This document shows positions 9,710 through 19,532 of a stretch of 64,000 nt of DNA, piece after piece (position 1 is the first letter of the stretch; each line of letters opens with the position of its first letter). Source of the stretch: Cytobacillus purgationiresistens (GTDB taxonomy: Bacteria > Bacillota > Bacilli > Bacillales > Cytobacillaceae); the NCBI RefSeq assembly GCF_030813235.1, contig NZ_JAUSUB010000020.1, positions 38,961-102,960 of the forward strand, in the 5' to 3' direction. The notes under the pieces were generated by a model, which worked only from the letters and a program-made list of their open reading frames with translations, made no database searches and was not told the DNA's origin. Position numbers and translations under genes: made by a program.

Positions 9710-10453
9710 TCAGCACTCTGTTTTATTCATTCTCATCCATAAATAACAAGCATAGATGAAAAACACTGCGATGATAATATATGCAAATGTGTTCGAACCT
9801 TCTTCCTTGCCCATGAAGTTCAAAAAATTATTCAAGCCATGAAATGAAATCGTAATAAGAATGGATTGCTGATGGACGATAAGCAAGCTCAATACAAGTC
9901 CGACTAGAAAAGCATAAGCAATTTGTACAAGCGTATCTTCAATGGATTGTCCTCCAAGAAGCTGAAGGGAGTGAGTGATGCCAAATAATAAACTTGAGAT
10001 GAGGACTGCAAGCTTTGCTCCTTTGCCCAGGAGTAGCTTATATATCATTCCGCGAAAGAAAGTTTCTTCAATAAATGCTACGATTAAAAGCTGCATGAAA
10101 AACATGTATATTAAATCTGAAATAGAAGAAGTGTTTAATCCTTTATTGCCGAAGAAAATAATTAATAAGACCAAAAATAGCGGAAAAATCAATAGTAGAT
10201 TAGATTTAGTCACCCGTATAGTACGGGTGAAGAAATATTCCCCCCATTTATTCTTCAATGCTAAGAATATATATACCCCAGCTGCTAATGGTACAAGACC
10301 GATAAATTGCATTACAGGGTTAGACGGCTCCTTTATAGTCATATATGCACCGTTTATTGTATAAAAAACGATTAAAAGAAGTTCCAGCCCAATGATTTTT
10401 ACAATGATATTTTTAGTTTTCCCCATTACCGCCAACACCCCTAACGGATTCAT
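9710..10453 (-). CDS. CPBP-family intramembrane metalloprotease
   Basis: A hydrophobic protein of up to 247 residues with about six to eight membrane segments. The Abi/CPBP (type II CAAX protease-like) motifs are present: EETFFRGMIYK (EExxxR), FGITHSLQ (FxxxH) and HGLNNFLNF (HxxxN). Members cleave substrates within membranes; some act in bacteriocin self-immunity or prenyl-protein processing. The start may be ATG 10453 or an internal ATG nine codons in (VMGKTKN), which has its own AGGGGTG site. The adjoining broken sortase gene suggests an old envelope-protein operon. The substrate is unknown. Confidence 0.82.
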   Translation of the reverse strand: MNPLGVLAVMGKTKNIIVKIIGLELLLIVFYTINGAYMTIKEPSNPVMQFIGLVPLAAGVYIFLALKNKWGEYFFTRTIRVTKSNLLLIFPLFLVLLIIFFGNKGLNTSSISDLIYMFFMQLLIVAFIEETFFRGMIYKLLLGKGAKLAVLISSLLFGITHSLQLLGGQSIEDTLVQIAYAFLVGLVLSLLIVHQQSILITISFHGLNNFLNFMGKEEGSNTFAYIIIAVFFIYACYLWMRMNKTEC

Positions 10454-10958
10454 TATCTTGGTCCTTTTGCTGGTAACTCAGATTTTCTTATTTTTTATTT
10501 ACAAGGACTTGTTAACAGCTATTGGATTTATTAGGAAAGATTGATCTCTATTACCATCCAATAACCCGTAAATACGATCATTTTCTTATTTCGTTTAATT
10601 TTAGCTTTTTCCTGTGTATAACAGATTCGCAATCTAACTGGACAAATAGACGATCTATCAAGGTATAGGTAAAACTCTGCGCCTTTTTTACAAGTCATAA
10701 ATACCTAGGAGTATTAGTTCTAATGTATGCTGGTGGAACACGAATGATTTCTATGAATTTTCATCGCTCAACAGTCTCTTAAAAGCCTCAAAAATGATTC
10801 AGTTCTAGAAACAACATTTCGGGCTTATGTAAGCAGTTTTAAGAAGAAGGAAGACGAGATTTAAAGCTAGAATTAATATAGAACTCCGCTAAAAAAGGAA
10901 AAGCGGAAATAGGTTAGGAACTAACAAACATACTTACAATGAAAGGAAGAAGGCCAAT
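10454..10958. other. Spacer with no gene
   Basis: About 500 bases between the divergent CPBP and DUF6157 genes. No supported reading frame or structured RNA was recognised. Confidence 0.45.
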
Positions 10959-10959
10959 T

Positions 10960-11365
10960 ATGAGTTATAAAAACACGTTTATCCAAATTGCTGAAGATTC
11001 AAATGTGACTTCCGCCAATATACCTTTTCCAAGAAACGAAAAACCAACAATTGCTTCAATTGAATACGATTTGATTAAGAGCAATCCATATCAATACACC
11101 CAAGATGATGTACAATTCAAAACGTATTTAATCAAGAACGAACTGGATTTAAATAGTGAAGGAAATGAAATTACGAAAACAATTTTTCTTAAAACCAAAG
11201 GCTTGCTTTAGAGCCTCTCCATTAGTAAAAAAATATGGGTGGGGGATTCACTATGATAGTGAGGGAAAGGTTGCCATATATGATGTTAAAAGTGATGCGT
11301 ATAACTGGTTTCTTAAGTCCAATCATGTAACCATTTTTAAAGGAATGCGCTCTAAAAGGAAATAA
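10960..11365 (+). pseudogene. DUF6157-family protein, frameshifted
   Basis: The first part starts at ATG 10960 after GAAAGGAAGAAGG and gives MSYKNTFIQIAEDSNVTSA. A second frame supplies CFRASPLVKKYGWGIHYDSE and GKVAIYDVKSDAY, ending KGMRSKRK at 11365. One base change in the homopolymer-rich stretch 11178-11200 would restore a protein of about 135 residues, the usual family length. The family has no known function. The break is single, so a sequencing error cannot be excluded. Confidence 0.75.
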
Positions 11366-11556
11366 CCAAAGCACATGCTCCTCGTTATATTTTCACGGTA
11401 GCCTTGCTTCATAAAAAGTCAGTTTCCTATTCGAATTAATTCCATTCTAATACACAATGTTTTAGCAATCATGATACACGAAAATCTAGTTAGATATCCA
11501 GACCACACGTCTATTGAGGTGTCCATTAGAGATGTGAGAGTTGTTTCCACAAAATA

Positions 11557-11600
11557 TAAAATGAAAGAAATCGTATTAAATGGATTTCTTTCATTTTTTG
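11557..11600. terminator. Hairpin terminator, probably of the DUF4097 operon
   Basis: AAATGAAAGAAATC (about 11559-11572) pairs with GATTTCTTTCATTT (about 11583-11596). T6 follows on the plus strand and T-rich sequence follows on the minus strand, so it can serve both sides. Confidence 0.7.
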
Positions 11601-11630
11601 TATTTATAATGACTGGACGATCATCTTATT

Positions 11631-12602
11631 TTATTTAGATTGTTTAAATGTTACTTCTACATCCCCATCATTTGAGGTGATATCCAATTTATGACCAGTG
11701 TTTGCAGATTTAACGGCTTTTGATTCGACTGGGCTGCCATTCACTGAAATATCACCAAAATCAGCCTGTATATTGTAACTCAACTCTGATTCCTTATTAG
11801 ATAACGCCAAATAAATATCTCCGAAGCTAGAATCAATGATTGTTTGACCCAAAAGTTCTCCGTCTATTTCTATATCGCCATCTGTGCTTTCTAATTTACC
11901 CTCTTGACTAGTAAAGTCATGTAAGGAGATATCCCCATACTGATTTTTCAAAACAGTTTTCGCAGCGTCTATTGAACTTAAAACCGCATCTCCATCATTC
12001 ATTTCAATCGTTAATTCATTTGTTTTCACTTTGGTGCCTGTAATGTCACCATATCCATTTTCAACGGCTAATTCATTCGATTGAATGTCATTGATTGTTA
12101 CATCGCCATCATTTGAATGAATGTTCAATTTGTTTGTTGCCATTCCGTCTAATTGAATATCGCCAAATTTACTGATGATAGAGACATCTAAAAACTTGGC
12201 ATCCTTCGGAATATAAATTTTAATAGATGTATTTTGAATGTTCACTGCAAAATTCATCGCAAATTTCAAACCGGAATCATGTTCATCATCTTTTATGATA
12301 AGCGTATCATTTTCAACTGCATGTGTAATCTTCGTACCTTCCAACCTCTCAATTTTTAATTTGAATTCATTAGAAGGAATAATTTCTATATCGGCATCAT
12401 AAAGATCAACCTTTACATTCTTAAATTCTTTTAAAGAAATTTCCTCATTTTTACGATCGTCTTTACTAATTGCTTTTAAACCGTTATCTGTATTTATAAT
12501 AGAAAACTTTGCTCCAGCAAAAGATCCAATGGCTGCAAGAAGGATGCCTATCACAACCAATCCGATAGCAATTATTGTGATGGGCTTTCTCGATTGTTTC
12601 AT
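11631..12602 (-). CDS. DUF4097-family beta-strand repeat protein, membrane anchored
   Basis: A 323-residue protein with one N-terminal membrane segment (residues 8-30, ITIIAIGLVVIGILLAAIG) and a long repetitive right-handed beta-type region. The repeat unit is about 20 residues with a recurring GD-I/V pattern (DGDVTI, YGDITG, DGDAVL, YGDISL, DGDIEI, FGDIYL, FGDISV, DGDVEV). This is the DUF4097/LiaG-like family, often found with envelope-stress genes. It is the last gene of an operon with HAAS and PadR genes; its ATG lies directly at the stop of the HAAS gene. Function is not known; the repeats suggest a surface scaffold. Confidence 0.85.
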   Translation of the reverse strand: MKQSRKPITIIAIGLVVIGILLAAIGSFAGAKFSIINTDNGLKAISKDDRKNEEISLKEFKNVKVDLYDADIEIIPSNEFKLKIERLEGTKITHAVENDTLIIKDDEHDSGLKFAMNFAVNIQNTSIKIYIPKDAKFLDVSIISKFGDIQLDGMATNKLNIHSNDGDVTINDIQSNELAVENGYGDITGTKVKTNELTIEMNDGDAVLSSIDAAKTVLKNQYGDISLHDFTSQEGKLESTDGDIEIDGELLGQTIIDSSFGDIYLALSNKESELSYNIQADFGDISVNGSPVESKAVKSANTGHKLDITSNDGDVEVTFKQSK

Positions 12603-13205
12603 TTATATTCCCTCCTTACGTCTGTATGTGAGTTTATCAAATAGCTTCTTTAGCAGTTTCACTAGACTAGAGGTGGCCATTTTGGAGAAATTTGCAAAGG
12701 GCGAGAATAAAAGCATTCCCATTCCAACGGCAACTAAGCCGATTCCTATAAAGAAAATAGACGTTTGCCAATGTTGAACGATTACAGCAAACCCAGCTAT
12801 AATACTGAAAGCTCCAGAAACAGGCAATCCAACGATAAATACAAAAAACGTGAGAATAGACGCCCCACATACAATGATTAAGGTAAATACAAGACTGATG
12901 ATTATGATGAGCAAAGGCAAAGCGATGGGAGAAGCTAATATGGCCAGAATGATAAACCAAATAGCCGAAAAGCTTTTTTTCGTTGTACTCGTATTGGTAT
13001 CCAAGTCTTTTACCGCATAGTCAGCCAAGATCTGCGATGCAACAAAGGATGGGGAACCTAATCTAGCAATAACAGAATCCGTATTTTCTTCCCCCGCTTC
13101 TGCAAAGTATTCATGATAAAAATCTATGGCCTCATTTATTTCTTCATTTGGCAATTTCTTAATTTTCGACTGCAGTTTCTTTAAGTACTCATCTTTACTC
13201 ACCAT
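12603..13205 (-). CDS. HAAS-domain (DUF1700) membrane protein
   Basis: A 200-residue protein. Residues 1-65 form a helical HAAS domain (YLKKLQSKIKKLPNEEINEAIDFYHEYFAEAGEE, split in the middle of the helix pair), followed by three to four membrane segments between residues 80 and 175. HAAS domains are typical partners of PadR regulators. The start overlaps the padR end by 11 bp, so the two are translationally coupled. Inference: the soluble helical part may signal to PadR or to the DUF4097 protein. Confidence 0.85.
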   Translation of the reverse strand: MVSKDEYLKKLQSKIKKLPNEEINEAIDFYHEYFAEAGEENTDSVIARLGSPSFVASQILADYAVKDLDTNTSTTKKSFSAIWFIILAILASPIALPLLIIIISLVFTLIIVCGASILTFFVFIVGLPVSGAFSIIAGFAVIVQHWQTSIFFIGIGLVAVGMGMLLFSPFANFSKMATSSLVKLLKKLFDKLTYRRKEGI

Positions 13206-13515
13206 TTATACCTCCTACTAAAACGGAATCAATTTTTTGCTTATAGACCACCCACTCTTTAAGCAGTTCTTCATACTTCTCAATGCCACTTGCAGTAATT
13301 CGATAATATCTGCGATTCCTGCCTTGAAACGACTGATCATATGTTGTTAAATATTCTTTCTTTTGCAATCTGCGCAGCACTGGATATAGTGTCGATTCTG
13401 AGATATCCATTACCTCACGCACCTGCTGTGTAAGGGAATACCCGTATGCATCCTGTTTCGCCAGTACGGCAAGTACGCATGCATCAAGTAAAGAGGAACC
13501 CAGCTGGAATGACAT
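13195..13515 (-). CDS. PadR-family transcriptional regulator
   Basis: A winged-helix regulator of about 106 residues. It starts at ATG 13513-13515 after GGAGGGG; the longer frame to 13554 lacks a site. SSLLDACVLAVLAKQDAYGYSLTQ is the typical PadR opening, followed by ISESTLYPVLRRLQKKEYLTTY (recognition helix) and the wing GRNRRYYRIT. It heads a three-gene operon with HAAS and DUF4097 genes. Its own promoter contains a perfect palindrome between the -35 and -10 boxes, which fits autorepression. The effector is unknown. Confidence 0.9.
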   Translation of the reverse strand: MSFQLGSSLLDACVLAVLAKQDAYGYSLTQQVREVMDISESTLYPVLRRLQKKEYLTTYDQSFQGRNRRYYRITASGIEKYEELLKEWVVYKQKIDSVLVGGINGE

Positions 13516-13572
13516 TCGAACCCCTCCGATTATTTGTATAGTATTATACAGCATATAGCATTAGTGATAATC

Positions 13573-13603
13573 ATATTATACGACGTATAATATACTACGT
13601 CAA
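13573..13603 (-). promoter_or_regulatory. PadR operon promoter with embedded palindromic operator
   Basis: On the minus strand, TTGACG (13603-13598) and TATAAT (13580-13575) are 17 bases apart. A perfect palindrome with 9-base arms (ATATTATAC and GTATAATAT around three central bases, 13573-13593) fills the spacer and covers the -10 box. A second imperfect inverted repeat, GTATA-N4-TATAC, lies at 13536-13549 near the transcription start. Confidence 0.72.
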
Positions 13604-13672
13604 CATACATAATTGGATAATTTTTCTTAACACTTAACATCCATGGCTATTTCTAATGAAAACTTCATACAA

Positions 13673-13703
13673 AAAAGCTGTCCTCTAATTGGGACAGCTT
13701 TAG
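13673..13703 (-). terminator. Terminator of the pspA-ydjGHI-like operon
   Basis: AAAGCTGTCC and GGGACAGCTTT pair around a seven-base loop; on the minus strand the stem is followed by a run of T. It lies about 35 bp beyond the last gene of the operon. Confidence 0.8.
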
Positions 13704-13736
13704 AAACAACAAATGGATATAGACAATTATTAATGT

Positions 13737-14729
13737 TTATTTAAGTTTATGTCCACAGTTAGAACAGAAATTACCTTCTCCTGTTTTAGTTCCACAATTC
13801 GGACAGAAATTTGGTCTTTCTTGATCTGATGACTTCGGTTGTTCAGATTGCTCATTTTTCGGTGCTGTGGGTTCATTTTGTTTTCCGGGATTCATATTAT
13901 TCATCATTTGATTAGCCATATTCATCCCCATCATCATCCCAGCCATGTCTGATGCTGCCCCGCCGCCGCTCATTTTTCCTGAAGCCATGCCATCGGTCAT
14001 TGAGACCTGCTGATAGCGATCGATATTTCCTATCATGCCGTGTGAAGCATTTTTCGTAATCATGTCTTGAATCTCTTTAGGGTAGTTGAAGCTCATTACA
14101 TTGAATCCGGTAACGGTCAGCCCATCTCCCAATATTTGCATATCTAAATCCTCTTTAATTCCTTTTGAGATTTCAAAGGAATTCGACTGAAGATTAAACA
14201 TGTCTTTCCCTTCACGCGTAATCCATTTCATTAATAATTGGTCAAGAATTGCTGTAATCCGAATTCTTACATCTTCCACTAAATATTGATTGCGTACGCC
14301 AACAATTTTATCGATCAAAGCAATATAATCATTTACTTTAAAGTTAAATGTTCCATTTGCTCTTATCGGCATGCCGCCTGGAAAGCCCAACGATGGAATA
14401 TTAATGGCATTTCTCGTTCCCCATTTTACATTGAACTCCTTTGTATTAACAAACAATACTTCCACGCGCATGCCGCTGTTAAATCCAAACTTGAATCCTT
14501 TTAGTGTAGATAGAAAAGGGACGATTTGCGATTCGATATCGTATTCCCCTTCATCTTGGAAGATCCCTTCAATTTTGCCATTATTAAAGAAGATGGCATC
14601 CTGGCCAGGACGAATAATCAGTTTACTGCCTCTTTTAATCTCGTTGTTTTTCCATTTATAGAAGATCATATCTTCTCTAAATTCTTCCCACTCTACTACA
14701 TTGGCAAATTGGTTCCTAAAAAAAGACAT
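13737..14729 (-). CDS. ydjI: SPFH-domain protein with C-terminal zinc ribbon (YdjI-like)
   Basis: A 330-residue protein. The N-terminal two thirds form an SPFH/band-7-like region of the virion-core-protein type (EWEEFREDMIFYKWKNNEI, LIIRPGQDAIFFNNGKIEG). A methionine- and glycine-rich linker follows, and then a zinc ribbon FCPNCGTKTGEGNFCSNCG near the end. It is the last gene of a four-gene operon in the order of B. subtilis ydjFGHI. SPFH proteins scaffold membrane microdomains and often act with PspA-type proteins. The role in PspA recruitment is known for the B. subtilis homologue and is inferred here. Confidence 0.85.
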   Translation of the reverse strand: MSFFRNQFANVVEWEEFREDMIFYKWKNNEIKRGSKLIIRPGQDAIFFNNGKIEGIFQDEGEYDIESQIVPFLSTLKGFKFGFNSGMRVEVLFVNTKEFNVKWGTRNAINIPSLGFPGGMPIRANGTFNFKVNDYIALIDKIVGVRNQYLVEDVRIRITAILDQLLMKWITREGKDMFNLQSNSFEISKGIKEDLDMQILGDGLTVTGFNVMSFNYPKEIQDMITKNASHGMIGNIDRYQQVSMTDGMASGKMSGGGAASDMAGMMMGMNMANQMMNNMNPGKQNEPTAPKNEQSEQPKSSDQERPNFCPNCGTKTGEGNFCSNCGHKLK

Positions 14730-14771
14730 TGCTTCTTTGCTCCTTCCTCATTCACAGCAAGTATAAATCCG

Positions 14772-15653
14772 TTAAAATTTGCCCTTGCTTCCGCTATGCG
14801 AGTGGCCTCCCAGAGTAATGCCACCGCCTCCGCTGCTGTTATTATTGTTATCAGCAGACGGTTTTTTCGTTTTAGTGACGGTTTTTCTGACATAGCGATC
14901 GTACTCATTCAACACTCTTGTTTTCCGCTGGTCCATATAGGTGCTTCCACTAGCAGTTATTCTGCCTCCTGTGCCTGCCATCATTAGCAATACCGTTATA
15001 CCTGCTAACACAACAGAGATGATTAACTGAAACCACCATTCGAAGAAAATGTTCTTCGTTTCTGCTTTCTCCCCATTAACAACTTCATTCTCATACACAG
15101 AAGCATTGGAAGAATCAGTCTGACCGTTGTCCTCTGTTTGCACGCCAGCCGGCCCAGCAGCGGCCTCCACCCCAGTCTCCATGGAGGATGCAGCCTTTTT
15201 GATAAATCCTGAAAACGCATCAAAATAGCGAGCATCTGATAAATCGGGTGAAATCTGGCTGCGAATGACATCTAAACGTGAATTATTCAAATACTCCTCA
15301 GCTTTTTTAAAGCCGGACAAATAGATATCTCTTTCCTGCATATCTATTGTTAAAATCGCTGCATTCCCATGAGGCTGATCATACCCTACTGCCTGCTTAT
15401 CATAAAAATCCTGGACATACTTTTTAATGCTTTTCCCATCTGTGCCATCGGCAGTAATAATAATAAAGGCTGTTTCTCTTTCCTTGCTTAATTCGCTTGA
15501 TAAAGATTCTAATTGCTTAATTTCATCATTTGTAAGCAGCTCTGCATAATCATAAATAAATGTTTGCTGATTTGCATTCGCGGCCATTTGAAATGGAAGA
15601 AAACTTAAAATCATACATGTAATCAATAGAAAAAAAAGATAATTTCTCTTCAC
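14772..15653 (-). CDS. ydjH: TPM-domain membrane protein (YdjH-like)
   Basis: A protein of about 293 residues, using the GTG start at 15651-15653 behind GGGGGGTGG. Residues 4-28 form a signal peptide or anchor ending ANA. The TPM domain follows (FIYDYAELLTNDEIKQLESLS, TAFIIITADGTDGKSIKKYV, GNAAILTIDMQERDIYLSG). A second membrane segment lies near residue 205, and the tail is glycine-serine-histidine rich (GGGGITLGGHSHSGSKGKF). The start overlaps the end of the upstream zinc-ribbon gene by 4 bp. The domain would face outside, with a short basic inner part. TPM proteins are linked to membrane or photosystem repair; no enzyme role is proven. Confidence 0.83.
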   Translation of the reverse strand: MKRNYLFFLLITCMILSFLPFQMAANANQQTFIYDYAELLTNDEIKQLESLSSELSKERETAFIIITADGTDGKSIKKYVQDFYDKQAVGYDQPHGNAAILTIDMQERDIYLSGFKKAEEYLNNSRLDVIRSQISPDLSDARYFDAFSGFIKKAASSMETGVEAAAGPAGVQTEDNGQTDSSNASVYENEVVNGEKAETKNIFFEWWFQLIISVVLAGITVLLMMAGTGGRITASGSTYMDQRKTRVLNEYDRYVRKTVTKTKKPSADNNNNSSGGGGITLGGHSHSGSKGKF

Positions 15654-16678
15654 CAAAAGCCACCCCCCACTAAAAAGGAGATGCTTTTCATTGCAAGAAA
15701 AGTTCCGCCGGCGATCCCGCCAAACCACATAAATGCTTTGCTTTTGCTAATTGGGGGCTTGCCTATTATTTTACCCGTTTGACCATTCATTGCAAAAACA
15801 TGCTCCTTTTGCTCAAAATCATAGCTGACCATCCACACAGGCAGAAGCACGTAATCGCATTTCACTTTGCTCGTATCAATTTGTTTATCTTTATATGTTA
15901 CAGTACGATAGCCGCCTAATGTCTGACTAATATAAGCATCAATATACCCGTTGATCTTATCCTTCGCGCGCGGCAGAAGTTCTTCATCTGTATAATTGTA
16001 TTTCTCTGCAATATAGCCTGCTAAATAAGGCGTTTTAAACTCTTTTAATTCGCCATATTCGTATGGCTCCAGCTTATCCATTAAATGATCGTTCATCTTC
16101 TCAGAAGCATCTATTGGCACTTTTACATAATCAAGGTTGATATCTCTATAGGCATCGTAATACGAGGTTTCTGTATAAATATAATCACCCTGCGTATAGG
16201 TTCTGACTTTTGTGCCTACTGCATTCACCTGCGCTCTGCTGTTTAAATCATAGAGCCAAAAAGGAACATACAGGCCGGTAATGCTCTTAATTCTGTCTGC
16301 ACTCATAAAACCTTTTGGAGTCAATCTTCCTTTTCGACACCATTTTTGAAACGCCTCTGTTGCTTCTTCTCTGCTTATTGTAAAAGGAATTACCTTTACC
16401 GGCGCAAGATTGCCTGATAATCGATCAGCAAGTACTACCCCTGCACCGCAGAAGCTGCAGCTCGTCGCTGCTGTGTGTGTTTCAGTTATAATGCCAGCGC
16501 CACAGTTATTACAATGATATTCCTTGACCTCGTTATCATCAAAGGTCGCAGTAACGAGCCGTTCAGGATGATTTTCGATATTTTCCTGCCTGCCGCAGCT
16601 TTGACAAGATAACTTGCCGGTTGCTGCATCAAAACTCATATCGTTCCCACAGCCCTGACATTTGTAATGCAAAATCAT
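15650..16678 (-). CDS. ydjG: Multi-zinc-ribbon membrane protein (YdjG-like)
   Basis: A 342-residue protein. The first 100 residues contain several zinc ribbons (CQGCGNDM...CQSCGRQEN, then CNNCGAG...CSFCGAGVV). A domain of about 200 residues rich in aromatic residues follows, and the C-terminus has one or two membrane segments (FMWFGGIAGGTFLAMKSISFL). It is the second gene of the ydjFGHI-type operon. Helicase-like zinc-ribbon annotations are often given to such proteins, but no helicase motif is visible. In B. subtilis it is a membrane partner of the SPFH protein YdjI. Confidence 0.82.
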   Translation of the reverse strand: MILHYKCQGCGNDMSFDAATGKLSCQSCGRQENIENHPERLVTATFDDNEVKEYHCNNCGAGIITETHTAATSCSFCGAGVVLADRLSGNLAPVKVIPFTISREEATEAFQKWCRKGRLTPKGFMSADRIKSITGLYVPFWLYDLNSRAQVNAVGTKVRTYTQGDYIYTETSYYDAYRDINLDYVKVPIDASEKMNDHLMDKLEPYEYGELKEFKTPYLAGYIAEKYNYTDEELLPRAKDKINGYIDAYISQTLGGYRTVTYKDKQIDTSKVKCDYVLLPVWMVSYDFEQKEHVFAMNGQTGKIIGKPPISKSKAFMWFGGIAGGTFLAMKSISFLVGGGFW

Positions 16679-16720
16679 GTTCTATCCACCTCTTCTTGAT
16701 CAAGCAGTTTCTATATCTAA

Positions 16721-16754
16721 GATAAAGCTGCAGCCTGCAGGCTGCAGCTTTATC
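16721..16754. repeat. Perfect 34-bp palindrome between pspA and ydjG
   Basis: Two exact 17-base arms, starting GATAAAGCTGCAGCCTG, meet with no spacer. It lies in the 85-bp gap inside an operon. In RNA it would fold into a long hairpin with a tiny loop and no clear T-run, so it more likely protects or attenuates mRNA than ends it. Confidence 0.8.
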
Positions 16755-16763
16755 ACTATGAGA

Positions 16764-17444
16764 CTATTTGCTATTATTCATTCTCGCTTTTAATGCAGCA
16801 AGCTCATCTTCGACTGTATTGCCCGGTTTATCGTATTTAGCTGTTAACTCCGCTATTTCATCTTTTGGGCCGGCATTTAATTCCGCCATTGCATTCGCTT
16901 CGTCCAGCGCCCGATTCACTTTCTCTTCCATTCTTTCAAATGCAGATAATGAATCACCCGATTGACCTGCAGACGAACCAAGTTTATTCATTCGTTCCTG
17001 TGTTTTCGCCACTGCCCATTTTGCTTTCAGCATCTCTCTGCGGGATTCCAATTCTCCAATATCCGAAACAAGCTTATCATGCATTTGCTTCATTTGATGT
17101 GAGTTTGAGTAAGCCAATTCATAAGCTGTTTGCAATTCTGAGTGCTTCGTTGCCAAGGCTGCTTTCCTCTCTAAAAATTTCCTCGCATCATTTTCGTTGC
17201 CTTCTTCTAAAGCCCTCATCGCGTAGAGCTCCATTTTCTCAACATCTTCTTGACATTCATCTAATACTCTTTTCGAGCGCTGTTCTTCAGCCATTACTGA
17301 AGCCGTTTCTGCCTTTACCTTGCCTAAGTCTGAATTTAAGTTTCTTAAATATTGATCAATCATTTTCTCTGGATTTTCCGCCCTATCTAATAAAGCGTTA
17401 ATATTGCTTGCCATAATATCTTTAAATCTAGTAATAATACTCAT
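16764..17444 (-). CDS. pspA: PspA/IM30-family membrane-stress protein (YdjF-like)
   Basis: A protein of 226 residues starting MSIITRFKDIMASNINALLDRAENPEKM at ATG 17442-17444, after GGAGGAG. It is almost entirely coiled-coil, with the family signature DRAENPEKMIDQYLRNL and long helices with heptads. PspA/IM30 proteins are ESCRT-III relatives that coat and repair damaged membranes from the cytoplasmic side. It heads the operon with the zinc-ribbon, TPM and SPFH genes. A TGAAAC element at 17568-17573 with a CAGTA-like sequence about 16 bases downstream is a weak sigma-W-like promoter, consistent with the B. subtilis operon. Confidence 0.92.
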   Translation of the reverse strand: MSIITRFKDIMASNINALLDRAENPEKMIDQYLRNLNSDLGKVKAETASVMAEEQRSKRVLDECQEDVEKMELYAMRALEEGNENDARKFLERKAALATKHSELQTAYELAYSNSHQMKQMHDKLVSDIGELESRREMLKAKWAVAKTQERMNKLGSSAGQSGDSLSAFERMEEKVNRALDEANAMAELNAGPKDEIAELTAKYDKPGNTVEDELAALKARMNNSK

Positions 17445-17709
17445 AAAGTGAATCTCCTCCATTGGTATTCTTATTTCCAAATAGGAACCTATCAGATGAT
17501 TATTGACACTATCATTCCCTTGAACGGATAGGGAAATTTATACTACATATACTGATTTACTTCGTGAAAAGTTTCATTTTTTTATTCCTATTTCTGAATC
17601 AGCTATATTTTGATTGAACACTTATACTTTCATAGTAGTCAGTTTTTATCCCGTCAGATTTATTTTAAGCGTTTGTTTCTGCTTTAGAACTACTTCAATC
17701 ATTCCAACT

Positions 17710-17750
17710 AAAAAAAAGTGCCCGCAGTTAAAAATTAACGGACACTTTCC
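17710..17750 (-). terminator. Terminator of tyrS
   Basis: On the minus strand a stem AAAGTG-T-CCGTTAA pairs with TTAAC-T-GCGGGCACTTT, and eight T follow. Confidence 0.78.
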
Positions 17751-17753
17751 TTA

Positions 17754-19305
<1,552 letters not shown>

Positions 19306-19532
19306 TAAAGCATTTTTATCATATTGATATTACTCGTGTCAATATAAGGTTGAATTTTCTAATGGAGTATATATTTTATCCTACCTATTCCCCATACCAA
19401 TCACAACAAACAAGGACGTCCTTCCTATGATTTTTTATTAAAAAAAGGAAAATTCAAACTTAATAGCGAACCTTGTCATATTGCAGAGATTGATGTGCTA
19501 TAATGTATGTGATTTTAGGGGGATTGATGTGA

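Noticed and set aside
9975..10364. 129-codon plus-strand frame
   Set aside because: Shadow of the CPBP protease gene on the opposite strand.
16865..17401. 178-codon plus-strand frame
   Set aside because: Shadow of pspA; the minus-strand coiled-coil protein is the real gene.
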